DNA from: Streptomyces adelaidensis
GTDB taxonomy: Bacteria; Actinomycetota; Actinomycetes; Streptomycetales; Streptomycetaceae
Direction: 5' to 3'
Assembly: GCF_016598475.1 (NCBI RefSeq)
Contig: NZ_JAEMUX010000004.1
Span: 62,001-126,000 of the forward strand
Length of the DNA: 64,000 nt
The position numbers and the translations under genes are program-made. Under the pieces are notes generated by a model. It was not told the origin of the DNA. It did not search any database and saw only the letters and a list, made by a program, of their open reading frames with translations. The first letter of the stretch is position 1; each line of letters starts with the position of its first letter. Positions 32,773 to 40,189 of this stretch are shown piece by piece.

Positions 32773-34011
32773 ATGTCCCCCATCGATGCGGCGTCACGGA
32801 CGGCGGCAGGGACGACGGCACGGACCGCGCCAGGGACGGCGTCACGGACTGCGGCAGGGACCTGGCTGACCGAGGAGGACTGCGATCTCGACGCGTTCCG
32901 CGCACTCGTCGAGCAGCGCACCGAACTCGCCGACCACCCCTCGGCCGAGCGGGTGGAGCAGAACGTTCCGCTCTACGACAGCGATCGGCTCCGCGCGCTG
33001 ACGGCCACCCCGCAGGGCCGTCGGAGCGTACAGACCGAGCTGATCCGGGCGCTGATGGACGGCCCCGGCGTCGTCGTTCTCAAGGGCGCGTTCACCGACC
33101 CGGCCGTCGTGGACCGGGCGTCCGCCGCCTTCCGGGCGCTGATCGAGGAGGAGCGCGCCGCCGGCACGGCCCGGGGCGACCACTTCGCCAAGCCCGGCGC
33201 CAACGACCGCGTCTGGAACGCCCTGGACAAGGTGGCCGTCCGCGCGCCGGAGGTGTTCGCCGACTACTACGCCAACGACGTCCTGGCGCTGATCGCCGAG
33301 GCCTGGCTCGGCCCCGCCTACCAGGTCACCTCGCAGGTCAACGTGGTCAACCCCGGCGGCGCCGCCCAGAGTCCGCACCGCGACTACCACCTCGGGTTCC
33401 TCTCCCAGCGGCAGGCCGCCGCCTACCCCGCGCACGTCCACCGCCTCTCCCCCGTCCTCACCCTCCAGGGCGCGGTCGCCCACTGCGACATGCCGGTCGA
33501 GTCCGGCCCGACCCTCTACCTGCCCCACTCGCAGAAGTACCAGCCCGGCTACCTCGCCTGGCGACTGCCGCGGTTCGTCGAGTACTTCGACGCCCACCAC
33601 GTCCAACTCCCCCTGGACAAGGGGGACGCGGCGTTCTTCAACCCCGCGCTCTTCCACGCCGCCGGCCACAACCGCTCGACCGGCATCCGGCGCATGGCCA
33701 ACCTGCTCCAGATCTCCTCCGCCTTCGGCCGCGCCATGGAGACCGTGGACCGCGAGGCGATGGCCAACGCGCTCTTCCCCGTCCTGCTGCACCGCAAGGC
33801 CGAAGGCGCCCCGGAGGACTGGCTGCGCCGCGTCGTCGCCGCCACCGCCGAGGGCTATCCCTTCCCCACCGACCTCGACCTCGACCCGCCCGTCGGCGGC
33901 CTCGCCCCGCCCTCCCAGGCCGACCTGCTCTGGCAGGCAGTCACCGAGAACTGGGCCCCGGCCCGACTGCGCCGGGAACTCGAAGCGGGGACCAAGCGCC
34001 GGGGCCTCTGA
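32773..34011 (+). CDS. Phytanoyl-CoA dioxygenase-family Fe(II)/2-oxoglutarate enzyme
   Basis: A 412-residue PhyH-type oxygenase. The iron site is H202 and D204 in QSPHRDYHLGFL and a distal histidine in FFNPALFHAAGHNRS (near residue 296), with the 2-oxoglutarate arginine in the following STGIRRMANLLQ. The first 30 residues are a low-complexity Ala-Arg-Thr-Gly run from short DNA repeats. GGAAGGGAG lies just upstream of the ATG. Divergent from the LacI gene. Members hydroxylate acyl-CoAs or secondary metabolites; the substrate here is unknown. Confidence 0.87.
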   Translation: MSPIDAASRTAAGTTARTAPGTASRTAAGTWLTEEDCDLDAFRALVEQRTELADHPSAERVEQNVPLYDSDRLRALTATPQGRRSVQTELIRALMDGPGVVVLKGAFTDPAVVDRASAAFRALIEEERAAGTARGDHFAKPGANDRVWNALDKVAVRAPEVFADYYANDVLALIAEAWLGPAYQVTSQVNVVNPGGAAQSPHRDYHLGFLSQRQAAAYPAHVHRLSPVLTLQGAVAHCDMPVESGPTLYLPHSQKYQPGYLAWRLPRFVEYFDAHHVQLPLDKGDAAFFNPALFHAAGHNRSTGIRRMANLLQISSAFGRAMETVDREAMANALFPVLLHRKAEGAPEDWLRRVVAATAEGYPFPTDLDLDPPVGGLAPPSQADLLWQAVTENWAPARLRRELEAGTKRRGL

Positions 34012-34090
34012 CCCGTCCGGTCGTCCGGCGGCGTTGTCAGTGGGTCCCTCTAATGTGGTGATCGCTGCTGAACATTGCGTGTATCCGCTG

Positions 34091-34102
34091 GTCAGCGCTG
34101 AC
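34091..34102. other. 12-bp perfect palindrome upstream of the WGR gene
   Basis: GTCAGCGCTGAC lies 50 bp before the predicted start of the WGR-DUF4132 gene and could be an operator. Confidence 0.4.
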
Positions 34103-34151
34103 TTCACGTGGGGTGTGGGCCGCAGAGCCCGCAGGTCGGAAGGGGTGGGAC

Positions 34152-37100
34152 GTGCGCCGCTGGGAGTATGCCGAGGGGGACTCCTCGAAGTTCTGGGAGG
34201 CCGTACCGGACGGTGTCATCGTCACCGTCCGGTACGGGCGTTGCGGCTCGGAGGGCCGCACGCAGGTCAAGGAGTGCGCCTCCCCGGAGGAGGCCGCCGA
34301 GCATCTGCGCAAGACCATCGCGGCCAAGGAACGCAAGGGCTATCGCGAGGTCGGCGAGGCCACGGATGCGGCGGCCGGTGACGCGGTCGCTCCGCTCTCT
34401 CAGGTCCCTGTCGCCCCTCCAGCCGCACCGATCCTCGACGAGGACGCCTTCGTGCTGCCGGCCGCCTGGCACCGTCATGTGCATCCGCGCCGGGGTGGCG
34501 TCAGCCGCAAGCCCGCGCGCCCGGTCAAGGGCGCCGCGGCCACGGCCGAGCAGCGGCTGCGCGCTTCGGCCGACTGGGTACGGCAGTTCCTGGACAGCCC
34601 GAAGAGCGACGCGGACCTGGTGCGGGCCGCCGAGGCCCATCTCGCCGGTACGGCCGACCCGTTGGGCGCGGCCGTGCTGGCCGTCACGTCCGACACGGCG
34701 TGGTCCGGCGCGGCCTGCGCCGATGCCTGGGTGGAGGCGCACGGACCGGTCTTCGCCGCCCGGGCGACCGTCGCACTGTTCGACGTCAACGTGCATTTCG
34801 TGCAGCGTGGCCAGCACCGCTCCGATCCCCACGTCGAGCGGGCACCGGACGGCGGCTTCACACACCACGCATGGCGGGTGCGCGGCGTCGCGGACCGTGT
34901 GCGGGCACTGCTCGCCGCCGCCGACGAGGGCACGTACCGCGCGGTGGTCTCCGCGCTCACCGGGACGCGGGACAGCGCCCGCCGACGGATCGTCGTCTCG
35001 TACCTCCTCCCCAGTGAGACGGAATGGCTCTACGAGTGCGCGGGCGGCCCCGAGGCCGACCGGCCGCGCGACAACACACTGCGTTCGATGCTGTTCTGTT
35101 CGTTCAACGACCCCGAGCAGGTACGGCAGTTGGGCGGTGTGGCCGGTCTGGGCCACAACGGATGGCCGATGCCGACGGTCGCCACCGTCGCCGAGGGCAT
35201 CGGCACGGCGGTGGCACCGCTCGTGGCGGAGCAGCTCAGGAGGTCGTACGTCTCGTCGGGCGACCTCAAGAAGGTGGGCTCGGTCCTGGTGGAGATTCCC
35301 ACCGACGAGGCCTTCGCCGTGCTGCTGTCCCGGCTGGACGACAAGCGGATGCAGCCCCTCGTGGCGAAGGCGGCCCACCGCTGCCCGAGGCGGGCCCTGC
35401 GCATGCTCGCCGAGGCCGTGGCCGCGGGCGGGCCGAACGTCGATCACCTCAGGCACGCGCTGCTCGTGCACGCGACCGCCCACCGGGACCTGGCCGAGGA
35501 GGCGCTCGCCTCCCTCTCGCCGGGGGCGGCGGCCCTCGTCGAACCGCTGCTGAGCCCACCCGACCTGATGCCGGACGCCCCGGCCTCGGCCCTCCCCGAA
35601 CTGCTCACGAGCCCCCCGTGGACCCGGCCGCGCGAAGCCGCCGAGGTCCGCACGATCACCGGGCTGGTCGTTGCCGACGAGCCGCGGATCGGCTGGCTGC
35701 CCGAAGAGCGACAGACCTGGGCCGACACCCAGTCGTGGGAGCGGGACTGGGCCGCGCGCAACGAGTGGCCGGACGATCCGGACGCCCTGCTGGAGCTGGT
35801 CCGCGCGAACAGGCTCGGCTCGGTGGGCCTGTTCCTCACCCAGCCCGAGGATCTGGTCCGGCCGCTGCTGGACGAGTGGGAGCCGACGAACGTGTGGGAC
35901 GGCGACGCCGTACTGCGGCCGGTCGTCGCCAGGTTCGGCACGGACGCCCTGGCGCTGGTGCTGCGCCTGGCGCCGAAAGCGCCCGCGTCGCTCGCGCCGC
36001 TGCTGCTGCCGTATGCGAGCGTGGCGACGGCCCGGCTGGTCGCGGAGTGGGCCGTGCGGCTGAAGTCGGTGCGGGGGACGGCCCGTTCGTGGTTCGGGCG
36101 GCATGGGGCGGCCGCCGCGGCGCTCCTCGTTCCGGACGCCGTGGGCAAGGCGGGCCCCGGTCGCCGCCATGCCGAGCAGGCGCTGCGCACCATCGCGGCC
36201 CTGCACGGCGAGCAGGTCGTGCTCGCGGCCGCCGGGGGGTACGGCGCCGAGGCCGCGGCGGCGGTCGGGGAGCTGCTGTCCGCCGATCCGCTGCGGACGG
36301 CCCTGCCGGCGAAGCTGCCCGAGCCCGTCGAGTGGGCGGAGCCGGTGCTGCTGCCGCAGATCCTGGTGCGCTCCGGTGGCGCGCTGCCCGCCGAGGCCAC
36401 CCGGCATGTGGTCACCATGCTCGCGCTGTCCCGGCCGGGCGAGCCGTACCCGGGGCTGGCCGTGGTTCGGGAGCTGTGCACACCGGAGTCGCTCGCCGAG
36501 TTCGTGTGGGCCCTGTTCGAGCAGTGGCGGCTCGCAGGTATGGCGAGCAAGGAGAGCTGGGCGCTGACCGGGCTGGGCCCGCTCGGTGACGACGAGACGG
36601 TACGCAGACTGACGCCCCTGGTGCGGGCCTGGCCCGGCGAGGGTGCGCACCAACGCGCGGTGGACGGACTGGACGTCCTGGCCGCGATCGGCACCGATGT
36701 GGCGCTGACGCATCTGCACGGCGTGGCGCAGCGGGTGAGGTTCAAGGCGCTCAAGTCGCGTGCGCGGGAGAAGATCACCGAGGTCGCGGAGGGGCTCGGG
36801 CTGACCGGCGAGCAACTCGTCGACCGGCTGGTCCCGGACTTCGGCCTGGACGCTCGGGGCACCACGGTCATCGACTACGGCAGCCGTACGTTCACGGTCG
36901 GCTTCGACGAACAGCTGCGCCCCTTCGTGCAGGACCCCGACGGCAAGCGCCGCAAGGACCTGCCGCAGCCGGGCGCACGGGACGACGCGGAGCTGGCGCC
37001 CGCCGAGCGCAAGCGGTTCATGGCGCTGAAGAAGGATGTGCGGACGATCGCCGCCGACCAGGTGCGGCGGCTGGAATCGGCGATGGTGCGGGGCCGTTCG

Positions 37101-37763
37101 TGGTCGGCCGACGAGTTCCGCGAGCTGTTCGTCGGACATCCGCTGTTGTGCCACGTGGTACGGCGCCTGGTGTGGCTGAGCGACGCCGACGGGTCGACGA
37201 CCTCCTTCCGGGTCACGGAGGACCGTACGTTCGCGGACGTCGGCCACTCCCCCTTCGCCCTGCCCGACACGGCGACCGTACGGATCGCGCACCCGTCGCA
37301 GCTGCCGAGCCGACTCGACGCCTGGGCCGAGCTGTTCGCGGAGCACGAGATCCCGCAGCCGTTCCCCCAACTGGGGCGGCAGGTGTTCGAGCTCACGGCG
37401 GAGGAGGCCGACGGCTGGCGGCTGGAACGCTTCGAGGGCCGTACGGTGACGACGGGCCGCCTCGTCGGTCTGGAGCGGCGCGGTTGGCGGCGCGGCCAGC
37501 CGATGGACGCCGGTGTCGAGCGCTGGCTCTCCAAACAACTCGCCCCGAACCGCTACGCCGTGATCGCCCCCGACCACGGCATCGCCGTCGGCTCCTTCGA
37601 CCCCGCCGAGCAGCAGAAGCTGGAGCACATCTGGCTCGACACCAGGCCGGGCGACTTCTGGCCGAGGAAGACCTACAGCACGCGCTTCAGGGACCTCGAC
37701 CCGGTGGCGGTGTCCGAACTCCTCGCCGACCTGACGGAGCTGACCGAGCCGACGGCAGAGTAA
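34152..37763 (+). CDS. Giant WGR and DUF4132 domain protein
   Basis: A 1203-residue cytosolic protein. The N-terminal 75 residues form a WGR domain (VRRWEYAEGDSSKFWEA through VTVRYGRCGSEGRTQVKE), a nucleic-acid/nucleotide-binding module known from PARP1 and MolR-like proteins. A long helical-repeat middle section (HEAT-like) follows, and the last 250 residues match DUF4132 (AERKRFMALKKDVRTIAADQ, WRRGQPMDAGVERWLSKQL, IAVGSFDPAEQQKL). Function is unknown; DNA-damage or stress roles have been suggested for related proteins. GTG 34152 is preferred over the upstream GTG at 34113 because the WGR domain begins right there with a GGGG-rich ribosome site. Single-gene unit. Confidence 0.85.
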   Translation: MRRWEYAEGDSSKFWEAVPDGVIVTVRYGRCGSEGRTQVKECASPEEAAEHLRKTIAAKERKGYREVGEATDAAAGDAVAPLSQVPVAPPAAPILDEDAFVLPAAWHRHVHPRRGGVSRKPARPVKGAAATAEQRLRASADWVRQFLDSPKSDADLVRAAEAHLAGTADPLGAAVLAVTSDTAWSGAACADAWVEAHGPVFAARATVALFDVNVHFVQRGQHRSDPHVERAPDGGFTHHAWRVRGVADRVRALLAAADEGTYRAVVSALTGTRDSARRRIVVSYLLPSETEWLYECAGGPEADRPRDNTLRSMLFCSFNDPEQVRQLGGVAGLGHNGWPMPTVATVAEGIGTAVAPLVAEQLRRSYVSSGDLKKVGSVLVEIPTDEAFAVLLSRLDDKRMQPLVAKAAHRCPRRALRMLAEAVAAGGPNVDHLRHALLVHATAHRDLAEEALASLSPGAAALVEPLLSPPDLMPDAPASALPELLTSPPWTRPREAAEVRTITGLVVADEPRIGWLPEERQTWADTQSWERDWAARNEWPDDPDALLELVRANRLGSVGLFLTQPEDLVRPLLDEWEPTNVWDGDAVLRPVVARFGTDALALVLRLAPKAPASLAPLLLPYASVATARLVAEWAVRLKSVRGTARSWFGRHGAAAAALLVPDAVGKAGPGRRHAEQALRTIAALHGEQVVLAAAGGYGAEAAAAVGELLSADPLRTALPAKLPEPVEWAEPVLLPQILVRSGGALPAEATRHVVTMLALSRPGEPYPGLAVVRELCTPESLAEFVWALFEQWRLAGMASKESWALTGLGPLGDDETVRRLTPLVRAWPGEGAHQRAVDGLDVLAAIGTDVALTHLHGVAQRVRFKALKSRAREKITEVAEGLGLTGEQLVDRLVPDFGLDARGTTVIDYGSRTFTVGFDEQLRPFVQDPDGKRRKDLPQPGARDDAELAPAERKRFMALKKDVRTIAADQVRRLESAMVRGRSWSADEFRELFVGHPLLCHVVRRLVWLSDADGSTTSFRVTEDRTFADVGHSPFALPDTATVRIAHPSQLPSRLDAWAELFAEHEIPQPFPQLGRQVFELTAEEADGWRLERFEGRTVTTGRLVGLERRGWRRGQPMDAGVERWLSKQLAPNRYAVIAPDHGIAVGSFDPAEQQKLEHIWLDTRPGDFWPRKTYSTRFRDLDPVAVSELLADLTELTEPTAE

Positions 37764-37885
37764 GGGCGGCGAAGACAGCGCCAACGGCAACGGCGGAGAG
37801 GGGGGAGCCGGCTTCCAGTGACAGATGCTGTCGCGAGGGGTTGACGGCGGTGCGTGTGGCGGTCATCTTCGAAAGCGCATCGTGA

Positions 37886-37899
37886 TGGGAGCGCTCCCA
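37886..37899. promoter_or_regulatory. CebR operator
   Basis: TGGGAGCGCTCCCA is exactly the 14-bp CebR box that controls cellulose/cello-oligosaccharide genes in Streptomyces (established knowledge); the symmetry extends to GATGGGAGCGCTCCCATC. It lies 47 bp before the secreted esterase start. Confidence 0.92.
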
Positions 37900-37945
37900 T
37901 CCGCCTGCCGCTACCACCCTCTCCGTTCGCCGAAGGGATGGCCCC

Positions 37946-39064
37946 ATGGAAACGCCTCGCCACTTATCCCGAAGGACATTGGTCGCGGCAGCCGCCGCGG
38001 GGCTCGTCACCGCCGTCGCCTCCCCCTCGCAGGCGGTCGGCGCGCGGGGGGCGCGGTTCCACACGGTGGGCCGGGTCGAGGAGGCCGCTGACGGGAGTGT
38101 TCGGTACAGCTGGCCCGGTGTCTGTTTCGAGGGGCGGTTCCGGGGGACGGGGGTCGGCGTCGTCCTTGATGACACGGACAATGATTACGACGTGCAGGTC
38201 GACGGGACGACCGTCGCCACCCTCGTGACGCCGGGCCGTACCGTCTCCTGGGTCGACGGGCTCGGCGACGGCGGGCACAGCGTGCGGGTCGTGAAGCGGA
38301 CGGAGAGCCCGTGGGCTGCGGGCCGGTTCGGGGGGTTCGTCGCGGCTCCCGGTGGGGCTATTCTCGCGAGACCCCGGGCGCGGAGCAGGCAGATCGAGTT
38401 CATCGGTGACTCGTACACCGCCGGATACGGCAATGTCTCCGAAACCCAGGACTGCTCCGGCAACGGCGGGGTCAACCGGAACAGCAACGCCGATCTCGCG
38501 TTCGGCGCGCTCACCGCACGGAAGCTCGACGCCGACTACCAGATCAATGCCTTTTCCGGCCGTGGAATGGTGCGGAATTACAACGGCGGCGAGCCCGGCA
38601 CCGACTTTCGTACCTACTACGACCGGGCCCTGCTGAACATCGAAGGTGACGTCTGGCGAAAGCCGGCGAGCTGGCGGCCACAGGTCGTCGTGGTGGGGCT
38701 CGGCATCAACGATTTCTCGACGCCCCTCAATCCCGGCGAGCGCTGGACCACACCGGACGAGCTGGTCACCGCCTACGAGAGTGCCTATCACGGCTTCCTC
38801 GACAAGCTGCGCGGCCGGTACGGGCCCAGGACGTTCGTCGTGGTCGCCGCCGCTCACCTCTGGAACACCACCGCGTTCGCGGAGGCCACGCTGCGGATCG
38901 TCGAGGAGCGCGGGCGGCGGGGCGACGCCCGGGTCAGCCACTGGTACTACGACGATCCGGGGCTGGATCACCTGGGCTGCGACTGGCACCCCTCGCTCAA
39001 CGACCACCGGATCATCTCCGGGCTGCTGGACGACCACCTCGCGGGGCTGCCGCTGCGCTGGTAG
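37946..39064 (+). CDS. Secreted CE2-type acetylxylan/polysaccharide esterase
   Basis: A 372-residue exported SGNH esterase. A twin-arginine signal (HLSRRTLVAAAAAGLVTAVA) ends near SQAVGA. A jelly-roll module (VRYSWPGVCFEGRFRGTGVG) precedes the SGNH domain, the arrangement of carbohydrate esterase family 2. Catalytic serine is S156 in FIGDSYTAGYGN; D346 and H348 in LGCDWHPSLNDH complete the site. CE2 enzymes remove acetyl groups from plant polysaccharides. The CebR operator upstream places it in the cellulose response, induced by cello-oligosaccharides. Some middle codons (around 38540-38600) are less GC-rich than the neighbours, hinting at a separate origin. Confidence 0.9.
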   Translation: METPRHLSRRTLVAAAAAGLVTAVASPSQAVGARGARFHTVGRVEEAADGSVRYSWPGVCFEGRFRGTGVGVVLDDTDNDYDVQVDGTTVATLVTPGRTVSWVDGLGDGGHSVRVVKRTESPWAAGRFGGFVAAPGGAILARPRARSRQIEFIGDSYTAGYGNVSETQDCSGNGGVNRNSNADLAFGALTARKLDADYQINAFSGRGMVRNYNGGEPGTDFRTYYDRALLNIEGDVWRKPASWRPQVVVVGLGINDFSTPLNPGERWTTPDELVTAYESAYHGFLDKLRGRYGPRTFVVVAAAHLWNTTAFAEATLRIVEERGRRGDARVSHWYYDDPGLDHLGCDWHPSLNDHRIISGLLDDHLAGLPLRW

Positions 39065-39107
39065 CCGGCCGCCGGCGTCCACCGCGGCTTGGGGCTGTCC
39101 GACGACC

Positions 39108-39632
39108 TCAGGCCGTCAGGGGCTGCCCCGGCTTCAGTGCGTCGAGGAGGCCGACGTGGTGCAGTTCCGCGACGGGGGCCAGGAGGTCGGGGTGGCGGAG
39201 CAGTGCGGCCGCCCGCCGGGCGAGGTCGTCCGGCCGGAGGAGACGGCGGAAGTCGGCGGCGGAACCGGCCGCCGTGTAGGGGGAACCGGCGAGGGTGGCC
39301 ACCGCGGTGCGGGCCAGCCCGGCGTCGGCGAGCAGGCAGGCCGCCCAGCTGGCCACGACCTCGTCCACCCAGGTCCGCCACGCGTACTCGTCCGGTGTCG
39401 GGGCGTCGTCGGAGCCGGTGATCCAGTCGAGCCGGGCCGATCCGCCGGGCCCGGCCACGCCGACGAGCGCCGCGTCCATCGGGGTCGGATAGCGCAGCCA
39501 GGCCGCCACCGTGACTGCCTGCCGGGCCTGTGCCTCGCAGAGCGCGTCGTCCAGCGCGCCGCCGCCCGCCGGGTAGGCGCGCGTGAGCCATTGGGTGGTC
39601 GCCGCTATGAGCGGGGAGAGATCTGCGAGCAC
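39108..39632 (-). CDS. Hypothetical helical protein
   Basis: A predicted 174-residue soluble protein, alanine- and leucine-rich, with several tryptophans (DEYAWRTWVDEVVASWAACL) and a SPYTAAGSAADFRRLLRPDD stretch. I do not recognise a family. GTG 39632 is chosen because the sequence upstream of it in the same frame (to 39737) is proline-rich and interrupted by a G8 run; the longer start remains possible. No signal or membrane helix. Stands alone between the esterase and a decayed gene. Confidence 0.6.
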   Translation of the reverse strand: MLADLSPLIAATTQWLTRAYPAGGGALDDALCEAQARQAVTVAAWLRYPTPMDAALVGVAGPGGSARLDWITGSDDAPTPDEYAWRTWVDEVVASWAACLLADAGLARTAVATLAGSPYTAAGSAADFRRLLRPDDLARRAAALLRHPDLLAPVAELHHVGLLDALKPGQPLTA

Positions 39633-39863
39633 TGAGCCATCCGTGGGTTCTGGGGGGGGAATGCGTTGCAAAACGTAGCCGGTGTGCGTCGGCCCCGGAA
39701 ATGGCGCAGGCCACGGAATGGACGTGTCCTCGGCCACATCGCGCTGCGGGACGGACTCACCGGGCGTCGATACGACGAATTCGGGTTCGGCGGGGTTTCA
39801 CTGACCTCCGCAAGGTCCAGCCCGGAGCGAACGGCCGGGACGCGCAGCTGAGGAGCGACGGAA

Positions 39864-40185
39864 ATGGGACACGGCGCAGACGTCATCGAGGAACTGAAGA
39901 CCGACCACCGAGAGGTCGAAGAACTCTTCGGGAAAAACGAGGAACTGCCTTCCGGAAACCGCCGGCGCAAGGAATAGGCCGACCTGATCACCCTTGAGCT
40001 GGTCCGGCACTCCGTCGCGAAGGAGGCGTACCTCTACCGTCGAGACGCTGAACGACGTCGGCGACAAGGTCCGCCGCGCGGCAAGGACTCCTGAGCCATC
40101 CAAAGGTGTACATCCCACGGCTGACACGCCGGCGGGAAATCCATCGGGGGCCCGATGCTCTCCGCCCGTGCCGCCGGAAAGGTGA
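39864..40185 (+). pseudogene. Decayed hemerythrin (HHE) domain protein
   Basis: Begins with a good ribosome site (GAGGAG) and MGHGADVIEELKTDHREVEE, the start of actinobacterial hemerythrin-like proteins, then meets an in-frame TAG at 39975-39977. Beyond it the same frame continues in homologous form (ADLITLELVRHSVAKEAYLY) to about 40037. The central HHE segment of roughly 60 residues is missing, and the expected C-terminus resumes in another frame (ETLNDVGDKVRRAARTPEPS), ending at 40185. Stop codon, internal deletion and frameshift together make it a pseudogene. Confidence 0.8.
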
Positions 40186-40189
40186 AGTC

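Noticed and set aside
34091..34102. LexA (SOS) box
   Set aside because: The sequence GTCAGCGCTGAC does not fit the actinobacterial GAAC-N4-GTTC pattern.
34104..37790. 1228-codon minus-strand frame opposite the WGR-DUF4132 gene
   Set aside because: No protein-like motifs; the plus frame has a WGR domain, DUF4132 and a ribosome site.
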